A DNA stretch of 64,000 nt from Silene conica (taxonomy: Eukaryota; Streptophyta; Magnoliopsida; Caryophyllales; Caryophyllaceae). The notes beneath the pieces were generated by a model. The model saw nothing but the letters and a program-made list of their open reading frames with translations. It ran no database searches and had not been told where the DNA came from. Made by a program: the position numbers and the translations under genes. The DNA lies in NCBI GenBank assembly GCA_029255685.2, contig CM055311.2, positions 53,651,048-53,715,047 on the forward strand, read 5' to 3'. This document shows, in pieces, positions 46,186-56,850 of the stretch (position 1 is the stretch's first letter; every line of letters starts with the position of its first letter).

Positions 46186-46697
46186 CGACTAGCAAGGATA
46201 TATATTTGGGAGTCTCGCGTTAAAGGGTTGTGTCCCAAATATTAATATTAACTGCCTATTGCACATTAGTACGCAGGGTATGCGAGGGTGATATAAGAGT
46301 TGGAATGTAACATAGTTTGCATATCACTTAGGTATATTTTGATGGTGTTTCTGTAGGTACCTTACCTATGTTCTTTAGTATTGTCAAATATACATGGCCT
46401 GGAACTGATGCACATTATTGTTGGCGGTCCTTGTAAACAACTGTCTAGACTCTAGCTATATTACTCTTAGATGGAACTTGTTTTTGGTCCCTGCAAATTG
46501 CAATGTGCACCAGATATTGTTTGTTTGTTAATGGTTTGAGTTTCTTCTCGGCATTCAATTTCAAGATGAATTGATCCTACAATCGAGTTTAGTCGGTATA
46601 AAATGCAGTACGCTGAAAATTTAATATAAATTGGAAAGCATTTTCTTTCATTCAGAAAATAAATCGATCATCATTTTCATTTAGAGGCAAAATAGTT
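46186..46697. other. Intergenic, 3' UTR of the F-box gene then nothing recognised
   Basis: It is AT-rich and without ORFs. The first 150-250 bp probably include the F-box 3' UTR. No clear terminator-like signal was found. Confidence 0.5.
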
Positions 46698-46770
46698 GCT
46701 CTTGTTGAGAGTCGAACTCAAGACCTCCCGCTTACTAAACGGGTGCTCTAACCAACTGAGCTACAAGAGC
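46698..46770 (-). tRNA. tRNA-Thr (anticodon AGU)
   Basis: The minus strand folds as a standard 73-nt tRNA: the acceptor stem GCTCTTG pairs with CAAGAGC, the D arm is AGCTCAGTTGGTTAGAGC, and the anticodon stem CCCGT/GCGGG has loop TTAGTAA (anticodon AGT). The T arm contains GTTCGA. There is no intron. The A box and B box (GTTCGACTC) are intact, and a TTTT run follows shortly after the 3' end. It decodes ACU and, after inosine modification, ACC/ACA. It is divergent to the phosphatase gene. Confidence 0.96.
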
Positions 46771-46850
46771 TAATTGTGTAAAGTTGTGATTAAAAAATAT
46801 ATATTCAAAACATATTAACGATATACGTAGATACTACAGTATTTGTGTTG

Positions 46851-46910
46851 ATGGCCAAGAATGATTCAACCCAACTCCATAGAAATAGGAATAGAAAAGC
46901 AGAGAAATAG
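46851..46910 (+). CDS. Upstream ORF before the phosphatase, 19 codons
   Basis: An ATG at 46851 in favourable context (TTGATGGCC) opens 19 codons ending at TAG 46908, 13 bases before the phosphatase start. It overlaps, in another frame, an in-frame ATG of the phosphatase at 46861. If the transcript starts upstream, it could lower translation of the main ORF. No peptide conservation can be judged here. Confidence 0.3.
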   Translation: MAKNDSTQLHRNRNRKAEK

Positions 46911-46923
46911 AAAAGCAGTGAAT

Positions 46924-49900
46924 ATGAAGACGAAGTTCTTTTTCCTGACACTCATCATTTCTCTCTTCTCCGATGATGCAACCTCAACCCCAACAATCTC
47001 AGTAACCCCAACAACCTTACTCAAATCAGGTGACAATATCCAAATCACATGGACCAACTTATCAAACCCATCAAATCTAGATTGGCTTGGAATTTATTCA
47101 CCACCCAACTCACCCGATTCCCATTTCATTGGTTACTTCTTCCTCTCTTCTTCTCCTACATGGGAATCAGGAACTGGTTCCCTCTCTTTTCCCCTTATTA
47201 ACCTTCGTGGGGCCTACCAGTTCAGGTTGTTCCACTGGTCTAAGGAAGAGGTGGATCCCACAAAGATGGACGCTGACATGAACCCACTTCCTGGGACCAA
47301 CCACCTACTGGCTACCTCCACTCAGGTTATCTTTAGGAACCCAAATGCTCCTCAGCAGCTCCATCTTGCTTTCACTGATAAGGAGGATGAGATGAGGCTT
47401 GTGTTTGTTGCCGGGGATAATGGGATTAGACTCCTCAATTATGGTGAAGATGAACATCATTTACAGTTTTCGTCTCAGACTCAAGTTCAGACTTACCACA
47501 AGGAAGATATGTGTGACACTCCTGCTAATACTACTCTTGGATGGAGGGATCCTGGCTTTATTTTTCATGGGGTTATGACTAATTTGAACAAGGGTAAGAG
47601 ATACTATTACAAGGTATTCATTCTTCCCCATCAATTCTTATCTTTTTTCATTTTCTTTCCACTCTATTTCTTCATACTTATCTATTACTTTGAATTTCAT
47701 GATTCATCATCATTTCATTTCTTACAAGTACTTATAAATTGTTGATAGGGTTGTCATCAATTCAATGGAAGGTAAAACTGTTGTACTTCAAGCTAGTTAC
47801 TCCCTACTCCCTTCATAGTCATTTTAGTATATAAATTTGCACCTTGGGTTGCTTTTGAGCTTGATTTTGTTAGTGTTAAATTCCTTGATGGTAGGTAGAT
47901 AGATAATATTCATACTACATTGTGATTGCTGGTCAGTTGATGACCAATATGAAGTTATATTTCCATTTTATTTTATAAATCTTGCAAATATGGTTGATTT
48001 GTGAATGAATGTAATGTAGTCATGTTTGACAAGCTGAATTCATGATAATCTTGGTGTGTGGCTACTCTGTCAAGTTGTGGTATTTTAAACACACAATTTT
48101 GCGATCCCCTTCTCGTCTACTCTGCTAATCATTTAGCTGTTTATATTTTATGGCATGAAGGATATGAAGAGTGACATTATTTTGGAGAACATTGGAACTT
48201 TGGGTCATTTTTTGTCGAGCGAGCTTTCGATTTTGTTATTGTAATTGACATTGTTTGTGGATAAATAAGAGTTTGAATTGGTTGATTTGATATCATCCAA
48301 AAATCCAAAAATAAAGTTCTGATTTTATGATGATCGAAATATTATGTCTTGTTGTGCTTCTGTGGATTTGAGCTTGATTTACTTCTGTGGATGGAATTGA
48401 TTGATTGCTCTACACCTAAAATTACGACTGCTTTGCTGATTTGTGCTTTAATTCTGTTCATCAGCTCTACTTTATGAAACTGTGATCTTGATATATGATC
48501 TTGCCATCTTGACGATTCCCCCCTTTCAGCTGTATTGTTGCTCGGTGTGTTATATATATGGTTCTAGGATGATTCAGGTAGGAATGTTAGCAGCTTACAG
48601 TTAAGTCTTTTGAAAGAAGCTAACCATCTTGATTTATCCCCTTACTATACTATGATCAGTTCATGTTATCTTCTATTTTGGGTGTGATGGGAGCCTCACG
48701 AGAGATTGTAGCCCACAATTTTCAAACTTGGGTCATGAGTTCCACCAGTAGATAACTTTACGAGCTTTTAACCTCTGCAGTTCAGTTATTATTATGCTCG
48801 AAATGCAAGCTATCTTGTCAGTATGCCAACTGAACTTTTGTCCTTGTTGCTATTAGGTTGGGAGTGATTCAGGAGGTTGGAGTCCAACCTACAGCTTCAT
48901 CTCAAGAAATGAGGATTCCGATGAAACCATAGCTTATCTGTTTGGGGACATGGGAACAGCAACACCATACAGGACATTTATGCGCACACAAGATGAAAGC
49001 ATATCCACACTCAAATGGATACTACGTGACATTGAGTCTCTCGAAGGAAAACCCGCTTTTATCTCACACATAGGAGATCTAAGTTATGCAAGAGGGTATG
49101 CTTGGATGTGGGATAACTTCTTCAATCAAATTGAGCCTGTTGCCTCTAAGGTGGCCTATCATGTTTGCATCGGTAATCATGAATATAATTGGCCACTTCA
49201 ACCATGGAATCCGGATTGGGCTTCTTATGGCAAGGACGGAGGCGGTGAATGTGGGGTACCTTACAGTCTAAGGTTTAAAATGCCCGGGAACTCTTTGCTC
49301 TCTACCGGAACCCATGCACCTGCCACCCGAAATTTGTATTATTCCTTCAATGTGGGATCAGTCCACTTTGTGTATTTTTCTACAGAAACCGATTTTCTTA
49401 CAGGAAGTGACCAATACAACTTTCTGAAGCATGATTTGGAGAACGTCAATCGAAAGAAGACTCCTTTCGTAGTTGTACAAGGGCATAGACCTATGTACAC
49501 TACAAGCAATGAAATCCGAGATGCCCCGATTAGACAAAGAATGATGCACCACTTAGAACCTTTGTTTGTGAAGAACAATGTGACACTAGCATTGTGGGGC
49601 CACGTCCATCGATATGAAAGATTTTGCCCGTTGAATAATTTCACTTGTGGACAATTGGGTGGGTACACCGAAAAACAAGGCGGTTATCCTGTCCACGTTA
49701 TTGGAATGGCCGGACAAGACTGGCAGCCTAGTTGGGAACCGAGACCAGACCATACCAATATGCCGGTATTTCCACAGCCTAAGAGATCTTTGTATCGTGG
49801 GGGTGAGTTTGGTTACACCCGGCTTTTTGCCACAAAAGAGAAGCTCACACTTTCCTATATTGGGAACCATGATGGTGAAGTGCATGATATGGTGGAGATT

Positions 49901-50146
49901 TTGGCAAATGGGGTAGTTTTAAGCGGGATTGACATTGCTATTCCTGGTGAGAAAGACGATATCACTAACAAGACCATGATGGTGGAGGAATCAGGATCAT
50001 CTTTCTTATCTCAGTTTGTAAAAGGAGCGAGTATTTTACTTCTTGGTGCTTTTATTGGATATCTTATTGGGTTTGTGTCACGTTCCAAGAACGAGGCTAC
50101 TGTTTCCGGAAATAGCTGGATTCCTGTTAAGACTGGAGAGTCATGA
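46924..50146 (+). CDS. PAP2/PAP9-like: Purple acid phosphatase, PAP2/PAP9 type with C-terminal membrane anchor, 659 aa
   Basis: It has two exons, 46924-47613 and 48857-50146, with a GT...AG intron of 1243 bp in phase 0. It is a metal-dependent phosphatase. Residues 1-20 are a hydrophobic N-terminus, which is why the ATG at 46924 is preferred over the in-frame one at 46861. An N-terminal Fn3-like PAP domain follows ([18 protein letters not shown]..., residues about 22-200), then the metallophosphatase domain. All five metal motifs are present: GDMG (260), GDLSYA (303), GNHE (336), VVQGHRP and GHVHRYER. Near the C-terminus a hydrophobic stretch ([18 protein letters not shown]) is followed by basic residues. 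Arabidopsis PAP2 has the same size and tail and is anchored by it in the outer membranes of chloroplasts and mitochondria. Choosing between PAP2 and PAP9 needs a tree. Confidence 0.93.
47614..48856 (+). other. Intron of the purple acid phosphatase gene
   Basis: It begins AAG|GTATTC and ends TATTAG|GTT. The interior is T-rich plant intron sequence, and no repeat or gene is seen inside. Confidence 0.9.
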
Positions 50147-50375
50147 ACTGTAAGTTGTACATCTAGTGAGCTATTGTCTGTTTAAAAAGTTTAAAACCTT
50201 ACAACTAGTTGCTAAAGAGGAAATCTGATGATTCGTCAGCCACTTCCTAAAGGTATTTAAGCCATCTGTAAACCTCTGTTGCATCCCTTTGTATAATACA
50301 CAAGTATATAACGTTTTTTTATGGCGTTTGTTGAATAGTTTCGAAGCTTTATGAGAAAATGTTCGTGTACATTTG
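50147..50375 (+). other. 3' flank of the phosphatase gene
   Basis: It is a probable 3' UTR. It ends at the copia target duplication ATTTG (50371-50375), so element H sits about 230 bp after the stop codon. Confidence 0.6.
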
Positions 50376-50590
50376 TGAAGAATTTGGTAAGGTTTGTGTA
50401 TCTTATTCAATGAATGAAGCGTACAATACGAACAGCATATATACAACCATAATCTCCTAATATGCAGCAACTACTACCTAGCTAATAGGAAAGAAATAAT
50501 TACGTAGTTACAATATGCCTAAATAAAATATATATACTACAAATAAGGTATCCGTTATCATGTCTTAAACGATATTATATATTCTCAATA
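50376..50590 (-). repeat. Element H 3' LTR
   Basis: On the minus strand it begins TATTGAGAATATATAATATC and ends CTTCA, non-canonical TA...CA ends. The last codons and the stop of the polyprotein (50575-50577) lie at its start. Confidence 0.9.
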
Positions 50591-53500
50591 CTCCCCCTCA
50601 AGTTGGAGTGGCTTGGTAAGACGACTCCCAACTTGGACTGCAGATATCGGAAAGCGTCCCCGGCTAAGGCTTTAGTGAAAAGATCGGCAATTTGCTCCTT
50701 GCTCCGCACATGAGACGTTGCTATAGTTCCTTCCACAATGTGATGTCGAATAAAATGGCAATCGACTTCGATGTGCTTGGTTCGATCGTGAAAAACCGGA
50801 TTTTTAGCTATGTGTATCGCCGCTTGGTTGTCACAATACAAGCTCATGGGCCGAGTATGGTCAATGCCCAATGACTTAAGGAAAGACTTGACCCAAAGAA
50901 CTTCACTCGTGAGGGCTGCTAAGGCTCGGTACTCGGCCTCTGCCGATGACTTCGCAACCGTCATTTGTTTCTTTGCCTTCCAAGAAATGGGTGAATTACC
51001 CAATGCAACATAATATCCCGTGATTGACTTCCGTGATAATGGACATTTAGCGTAATCCGAATCTGAGAACCCACGAACAAGTAGATTGCATTCACGGCTG
51101 ATAATAATACCATTGTCAGGTGCTCCCTTTATATGACGTAAGGCTCTCATTACTGCATTCCAATGGTCTTCTCTAGGTGCATGTACAAATTGCGAAAGTA
51201 TGTGCACCACATATAGCAAGTCCGGTCTCGTAATAGTCAAGTAAATAAGCTTCCCAACTAGCTTCCTATACTTCAAAGGGTCATCAAGGAGACGTCCCTT
51301 AGCTAGGGACAAATCGTGATTTGGTTGAATGGGAGTGTCAATCGGTTTTGCTCCCTCCAATCCCGCTTCTTTAATTATGTCTATGGCATATTTACGTTGA
51401 CTAAGGAATAATCCCTTTGAACCAGTGGCCACTTCGATTCCTAGGAAATACTTAAGTCGACCCAAGTCTTTAATTCCAAAACTTCGGTCCAAAAAACTTT
51501 TAAGTTGTGTGCTAGCTTCTTCATTGTTACTCACGACTATCATATCATCCACATAAACAAGTATTCCAAGGAAAATACCATTTTTGTTATAAGTGAAAAG
51601 GGAATAATCGGCCATGGATTGCATAAAACCATACCTCGTCAAGGAACTTGCGAGCTTTTCGAACCAATTTCTTGACGCTTGCTTGAGACCGTATAATGAT
51701 TTATTGAGTTTGCACACCTTATTTGTTCCTCCTTTGTCAAATCCAGGGGGCATTTTCATAAACACTTTCTCTTTCAAATCCCCGTGGAGGAAAGCATTAT
51801 TCACATCCAATTGAGCAATTGACCAATTCTTTGAGACGACAACAGCTAATAAACACCGAACACTCGCCATTTTCGCAACAGGAGCAAAAGTCTCGTGAAA
51901 ATCAATTCCTTCAATTTGGGTATATCCTTGCGCTACGAGTCGTGCTTTATATCTTTCAATACTACCGTCTGCATTGTATTTCACTTTGTACACCCATTGA
52001 CACCCTATTGGTCTCTTCCCCTTCGGCAGCTCCATTACTGTCCATGTCCCATTTTTTTCGAGTGCTTCATATTCCTGCAACATTGCTTTTCGCCATTCGG
52101 GAATGGGTGCTGCTTTGGAATAATGTTGTGGCTCGATGATTTTGTCAATTTTGCTCAAAAAACACTTATGAGATTTAGAAAAACAATCATGTGTGACATA
52201 ACTAATCAAAGGATAACGAGTACCTCTCTTTTTGGACTTAGATTGGACGGTGGGAGTAGCTGATGGCGCGGGGTCTATTATGCGAGTCGACTGACAATGG
52301 TAATCTTTCTTCCATTTGGGCTCGAATCGCTGTCGAGCTCCTCTTCCCATCTCGCTGTCACCAACATTTTTTTCTCTGTTTTCGTCCAATGCAGGCCCTG
52401 CTTCTTTCGTTTCTACATGCCCTGTTTCTTCCATTTCAGTGCTAACCTCTTCATTGTGACTCCCCTGACTTTCACTCAAGGTTCTTTCACCATCAGGAGC
52501 AATAGTCCCTTCACAGACTTCATGCTCTATGTCTAACGTAGGAGAACTAAAATGCTCAAGAAGTTTTAAATTGTCACTGTCATTCGCCGCTTTTATGTCA
52601 ACAAAAGGAAAGACGTGCTCATAAAAGGTCACGTCTCGACTCTCAAAAATACGACGCCTCTTGAGATCATAAACTCTCCAACCCTTCTTGCTTGATGGAT
52701 ACCCAACAAAGATACACCGTATTCCCCGTTCATTGAATTTATCTCGAGATTTTTCTTTATTGTGCACGTAACATAGACTCCCGAAAACCCTCATATTATC
52801 AAGATTTGATTTTTGGCCATATAAAACTTCTTATGGTGTTTGTCCGTTCAACACATGGGTAGGAGTTCTATTAATTAAATACGCAGCGGTGACAATACAC
52901 TCCCCCCTAAATTCAATTGGTAAATGACCTTGAAAACGTAAAGCTCGGGCCTTTTCTAATATGTGTCTATGTTTCCGTTCCACTCTCCCGTTTTGCTGAG
53001 GTGTGTCAATGCTACTCGTTTGAAAAACAATTCCATGTTCGCCATAATATTCTTTTAATCCCCCGGATAGAAATTCTGTTCCGTTATCACTTTGAACTAT
53101 TTTCACTTGTTTGTCAAACTGAGTTTTAACCATATTGCAAAAAAAATTTAGTAATTGCACTACCTCACTCTTTTCTCTCATAAGATAAACCCAAACTGCT
53201 CTACTTTTATCATCCACGATGGTGAGAAAATATTGGGCTCCATTAAAACTTTCCACACAATAAGCACCCCAAATATCACAATGAATAAGTCCAAACAACG
53301 CATCATTACGCTTTTTATTTAACTTAAAAACTGACCGTGTTTGTTTAGCACGACAACACGGGTCACAAATATCCTTTGAATTCCAAATTAAATTAAAACC
53401 AAGTAAATCAGAAAAAAGAGGTAAGATACTACTCGATGGGTGCCCGAGCCTGTCATGCCAAAGTCGAACATCTCCCGTCTTATTCATCTTAGCAACCGTC

Positions 53501-54951
53501 TCATCTCGACCTCCTTGAAAGTAATAGACCCCGTCTTCATGCTGCCCCCGTCCAATCTTCATCCTCGTAGACAGGTCCTGTATTACACAATGATTAGAAT
53601 AAAAAGTCACAATACAATTGTTTTCTTCTATAAGTTGTTGGACGGAAATTAAATCACATGTCAAATTAGGGACATAAAGAACATCCTTAAGAACGAATTT
53701 GTCACTCAATTCAACTCTTCCATGTTCTCGGGCAGTGATGTGCGATCCATTTAGAAGGCCAACAGTAGACGGGTTTCGACTGTGAATATTCTGAAGTAAA
53801 TGTCGTTGACCCGTCATGTGGTGTGAAGCACCACTGTCAAGAAGCCATCGGGTTTTATTCATACCTGATTTTTTATCGTTACCTTCGCTCTTTGCCAATA
53901 GGGTCCGGAGTTGAGTTAATTCCTCCACTGTCAAGCAGTGCGTGCTGCTACTGCCTTCGCCATCAGTCACGCCTGCTGCATTTGCCCTATGTTGGTTGCC
54001 ACGACCTCCACGACCACGGCCTCGACGTCCCCTGCCTCTTCCTCTTCCTGTGTTCCCCGGCTTGTTCCAACAATTTTCTTCATTATGCCAAGGTTTTCCA
54101 CAATATCCACAGTAGAAGATTTCTTGTTCATCTCGGTCAGATGCAACGTTGCTGCCTCTGCCGCGACCTTGAACAGGGGTTTCTGCAATTTTCGACGCCA
54201 TAGCCGACTCTATTCCTGGTGCTTCTTCCTTATTTTTGGTTACTGCCTTATGCCTTTCTTCCCTTAAAACAAGAGCATATGCCTTGCTCAATGACGGAAT
54301 CTCATCATCCATGAGAATATTTGAACGGATGTGACCATAGAGCCCTGTGTCGAGCCCCATAAGAAACTGATGCACCTTTTCTTCCTCACGCTCTTTGAGG
54401 ATTTCTGTAGCCGCTCCGCAAGTGCATTGCGGGACTTTGCTATAACTAGCCAATTCATCCCAAATCATTTTCAAATTTGTGTAGTATTGAACAACTGATT
54501 GGTCTCTCTTTTGTTTACAGTCATTCAATTCTCCTTTTAATTGATGCACCCTCGGTGCGTTTCCGGCGGCATACCGTTCTCGTAATTCTTTCCAAAGTTC
54601 CGTCACGGTTCCTGAAAAATTGATACTGGCGTGCAACTCCTCTTGAATCGAGCACCGTATCCATGACTTGAGCACAGCGTTGCACTGTCGCCACGCTACC
54701 GCTTCAAGGGACTCTTCTCGTCCTTTAGGTGTAACCGGATTCTTAATTTTTCCTTCAATGAAGGCCAATTTATTTTTTGCATCTAGCGCCGTCTTCACCG
54801 CATCAGCCCATAAATCATAATTGTCTCCATTAAATTTCTTTGGAGTCAACATCAAACTTGGATTTTCATTTGGGTGAAGATATAAGGGTGAAGCCGGCGA
54901 GATGTGATCGGATTTAATGTCTTTGTTTTTGCTTCCGTCATCGTTTGTCAT
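50575..54951 (-). pseudogene. Element H gag-pol polyprotein, one nonsense codon
   Basis: The frame starts at the ATG at 54951 (MTNDDGSKNKDIK) and is open for 1458 codons except one TAA at 52831-52833, where copia proteins have a Tyr in TPYEVLYG. Domains in order are gag (LTPKKFNGDNYDLWADAVK); a zinc knuckle CGYCGKPWHNEENC near 54071-54111; an Arg/Gly-rich stretch; the protease WLLDSGASHHMTG near 53840; an integrase zinc region and a DDE core (TIVDDKSRAVWV, QSDNGTEF, PQQNGRVERKH); RT with QLDVNNAFLHGDL and catalytic YVDDM near 51550; and RNase H (FSDSDYA, KSSAEAEYRAL, YCDNQAAIHIAKNP). An in-frame upstream extension into the 5' LTR is not taken as coding. Without the TAA this would be a full polyprotein, so the element died recently or is helped in trans. 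Confidence 0.92.
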
Positions 54952-55018
54952 GATGATGGGTAGATTAATTAAAAAATTTGATTGATAAGAATTTTGTGAT
55001 TTTACCAGGATTGAATTC

Positions 55019-55033
55019 CTGCTCTTGATACCA
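55019..55033 (-). promoter_or_regulatory. Element H primer-binding site
   Basis: The minus strand reads TGGTATCAAGAGCAG right after the 5' LTR, close to the complement of initiator tRNA-Met (TGGTATCAGAGC) with one extra A. Confidence 0.85.
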
Positions 55034-55248
55034 TGAAGAAATTGGTAAGGTTTGTGTATCTTATTCAATGAATGAAGCGTACAATACGAACAACATATAT
55101 ACAACCATAATCTCCTAATATGCAACAATTACTACCTAGCTAATAGGAAAGAAATAATTACGTAGTTACAATATGCCTAAATAAAATATATATACTACAA
55201 ATAAGGTATCCGTTATCATGTCTTAAACGATATCATATATTCTCAATA
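55034..55248 (-). repeat. Element H 5' LTR
   Basis: It is the pair of 50376-50590, with about 98% identity by eye. Confidence 0.92.
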
Positions 55249-55253
55249 ATTTG

Positions 55254-55640
55254 CTTACTCGCTTGTTTAGCTGGAATAAGTTTTGTATTTAGTTGTATAT
55301 GATAAAGAAGAATTACAAGTGAAAGATGGTTACAAAGAATTTGTAATTGGACTGAAAAAGGTAGTTTCTGTGTGAGACTGGTTTCACTTGCAAAGCAAAT
55401 GACGAGCACGTCGGTTGGCCCCGACCCCTTCAACCGGGAGTTCAACTTGTTAATGTCCTTGCCTAGGTCATCTAGTGCTTTGTGTTGCCTGTGTGAAAAG
55501 ACAAAACATGAACACAAATGTAACAACGAATTAAATAACTTACTCATCAAGTTTGCCTCCCATACAATTGGCAATTGCCATACTGCTCAAGTCGTCTAGC
55601 CCATCATCAGAGAATGGAAAGTTAAAAAAGATTAATAACA
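55254..55640. other. Intergenic, no gene recognised
   Basis: It has short ORFs only, and nothing in it could be matched to a family. Confidence 0.5.
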
Positions 55641-55953
55641 CTCCCTCCTATTCTATCTATTCTTTTCTATTTCCTAAAACAGATTATTCAGGTTTTCTTC
55701 CCCTTTCTTATTTTGGAAACTTTTACTCTTATTTTATTCATTTCTCTCTCCTATTATCAAACTCCACCCAACTCTTTTACTCATATTTTATTTCTTTTTT
55801 AATCTTTGTGGCCCACAATTTCTTATTTAATTCCTAATTATCCATTCATCACTCTTATCACCCAAACCCACCCAATTTTTTACACTTATTTCACTCCCTA
55901 CCTTAATTCTTGCGCCCCATCCAAAGGAGAACAATACGTAGAATAAGAGGGAG
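55641..55953. mobile_element. Stowaway-like MITE, about 313 bp
   Basis: The left end CTCCCTCCTATTCTA and the inverse of the right end (CTCCCTCTTATTCTA) pair over about 20 bp. TA follows the right end (55954-55955), while the left flank reads CA, so one TA has mutated. Confidence 0.7.
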
Positions 55954-55955
55954 TA

Positions 55956-56466
55956 TTAAGAGGGAGTTTGAAGCTCTCATTGTCACTATAATATACTCAT
56001 TAATTTATGTTTTTTTTCGTTTTACTCAAAGTAGTATAGTTATTTTTTGTTTCTTTTTTCCTTTTTTTTCAATATATTTTTAATTATTATGTTACCTTAT
56101 GTTAATTTTCGCGCATATTATTGTTATAAATTAACTCGTCATGGAAATAGGGTACAAAAAGTAATAAAATAATAAAAATAAAATAAAACTAGTAATATTT
56201 ATACTATTGATTTTCGCAGTACACATTTTACTGTATTGTATTGAGTAAAAATGTACTGAGAAAATAATTTTTTTTTCGTAGTACACATTTTGATATGAGA
56301 GAGAAAACATTAGCGAGAGCCTAGAGGAAAAAAATAAAAAGAAATATAAAAAGGGTAAAATTGTCAACAATGTATTGCATCGATTAAACTGTGTACTTCG
56401 AAAATCAGGATTTTAATAAAAAAATAAAGAGAAAAAATGTAGCGGTAAAATAAAAGAAAAGGTGGC
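55956..56466. other. AT-rich intergenic DNA
   Basis: No gene is seen. GTAGTACACATTTT or close forms occur twice (near 56213 and 56278), hinting at a small decayed repeat. Confidence 0.45.
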
Positions 56467-56475
56467 AGTTAAAGG

Positions 56476-56720
56476 AACGATTTTTTGAAATAATGCTGAA
56501 AATTAAAGAAATTGTCGTTTTGGGTTGGTTCTGAAAGTATTTGTCAAAATGGTGTCCACGTAGGCTCGGGAAAACGAGCCTAAACATGCCATTGGTAATG
56601 GCGGGTTATGTACAAGAGACACGCCATAGCTAGTGGCGTGTCTAAGCAGCTTCTGAAAAACCGAGTCTACGTGAAACGACAATTATTTTACTTTTGAGCA
56701 TTATTTTGAAAACGGATTCT
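56476..56720. mobile_element. MULE-like MITE, 245 bp, with internal hairpin
   Basis: The ends are inverted repeats of about 40 bp (TTTTGAAATAATGCTGAAAA left, facing TTTTCAAAATAATGCTCAAA when the right end is reversed; both then reach ATTGTCGTTT). The flanks AGTTAAAGG (56467-56475) and AGTTAAAGA (56721-56729) agree at 8 of 9 bases, the duplication length of Mutator-like elements. The centre holds the perfect hairpin GACACGCCA-TAGCTAG-TGGCGTGTC at about 56619-56643 and ACGTAG ... CTACGT words around it. Confidence 0.65.
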
Positions 56721-56850
56721 AGTTAAAGAAGGGGCCATTGGAATTCCTCCATCGAAAAAGCATCATACATTTCAGACTTTCAGTATTTCACTTTTGACAC
56801 CTTCCAATGCTTCCATATCTCTTCTGGTAGTGGCGTACTGCAATCAGAAA

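Larger units (their letters stand above)
50376..55248 (-). mobile_element. Element H: Ty1/copia retrotransposon, 4873 bp, nearly intact
   Basis: LTRs of 215 bp (50376-50590 and 55034-55248) differ at about five positions. The exact target duplication is ATTTG (50371-50375 and 55249-55253). On the minus strand the order is LTR, primer site TGGTATCAAGAGC (initiator tRNA-Met type), one gag-pol frame in the order gag, protease, integrase, RT, RNase H, the polypurine tract GAGGGGGAG, and LTR. That order defines Ty1/copia. The lineage is not certain (Ale/Retrofit- or Ivana-like). It is transcribed toward the phosphatase gene. Confidence 0.95.

Noticed and set aside
55034-55128. N-terminal extension of the copia polyprotein into the 5' LTR
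   Set aside because: The frame is open by chance across LTR and primer site; the ATG at 54951 after the primer site is the normal gag start.
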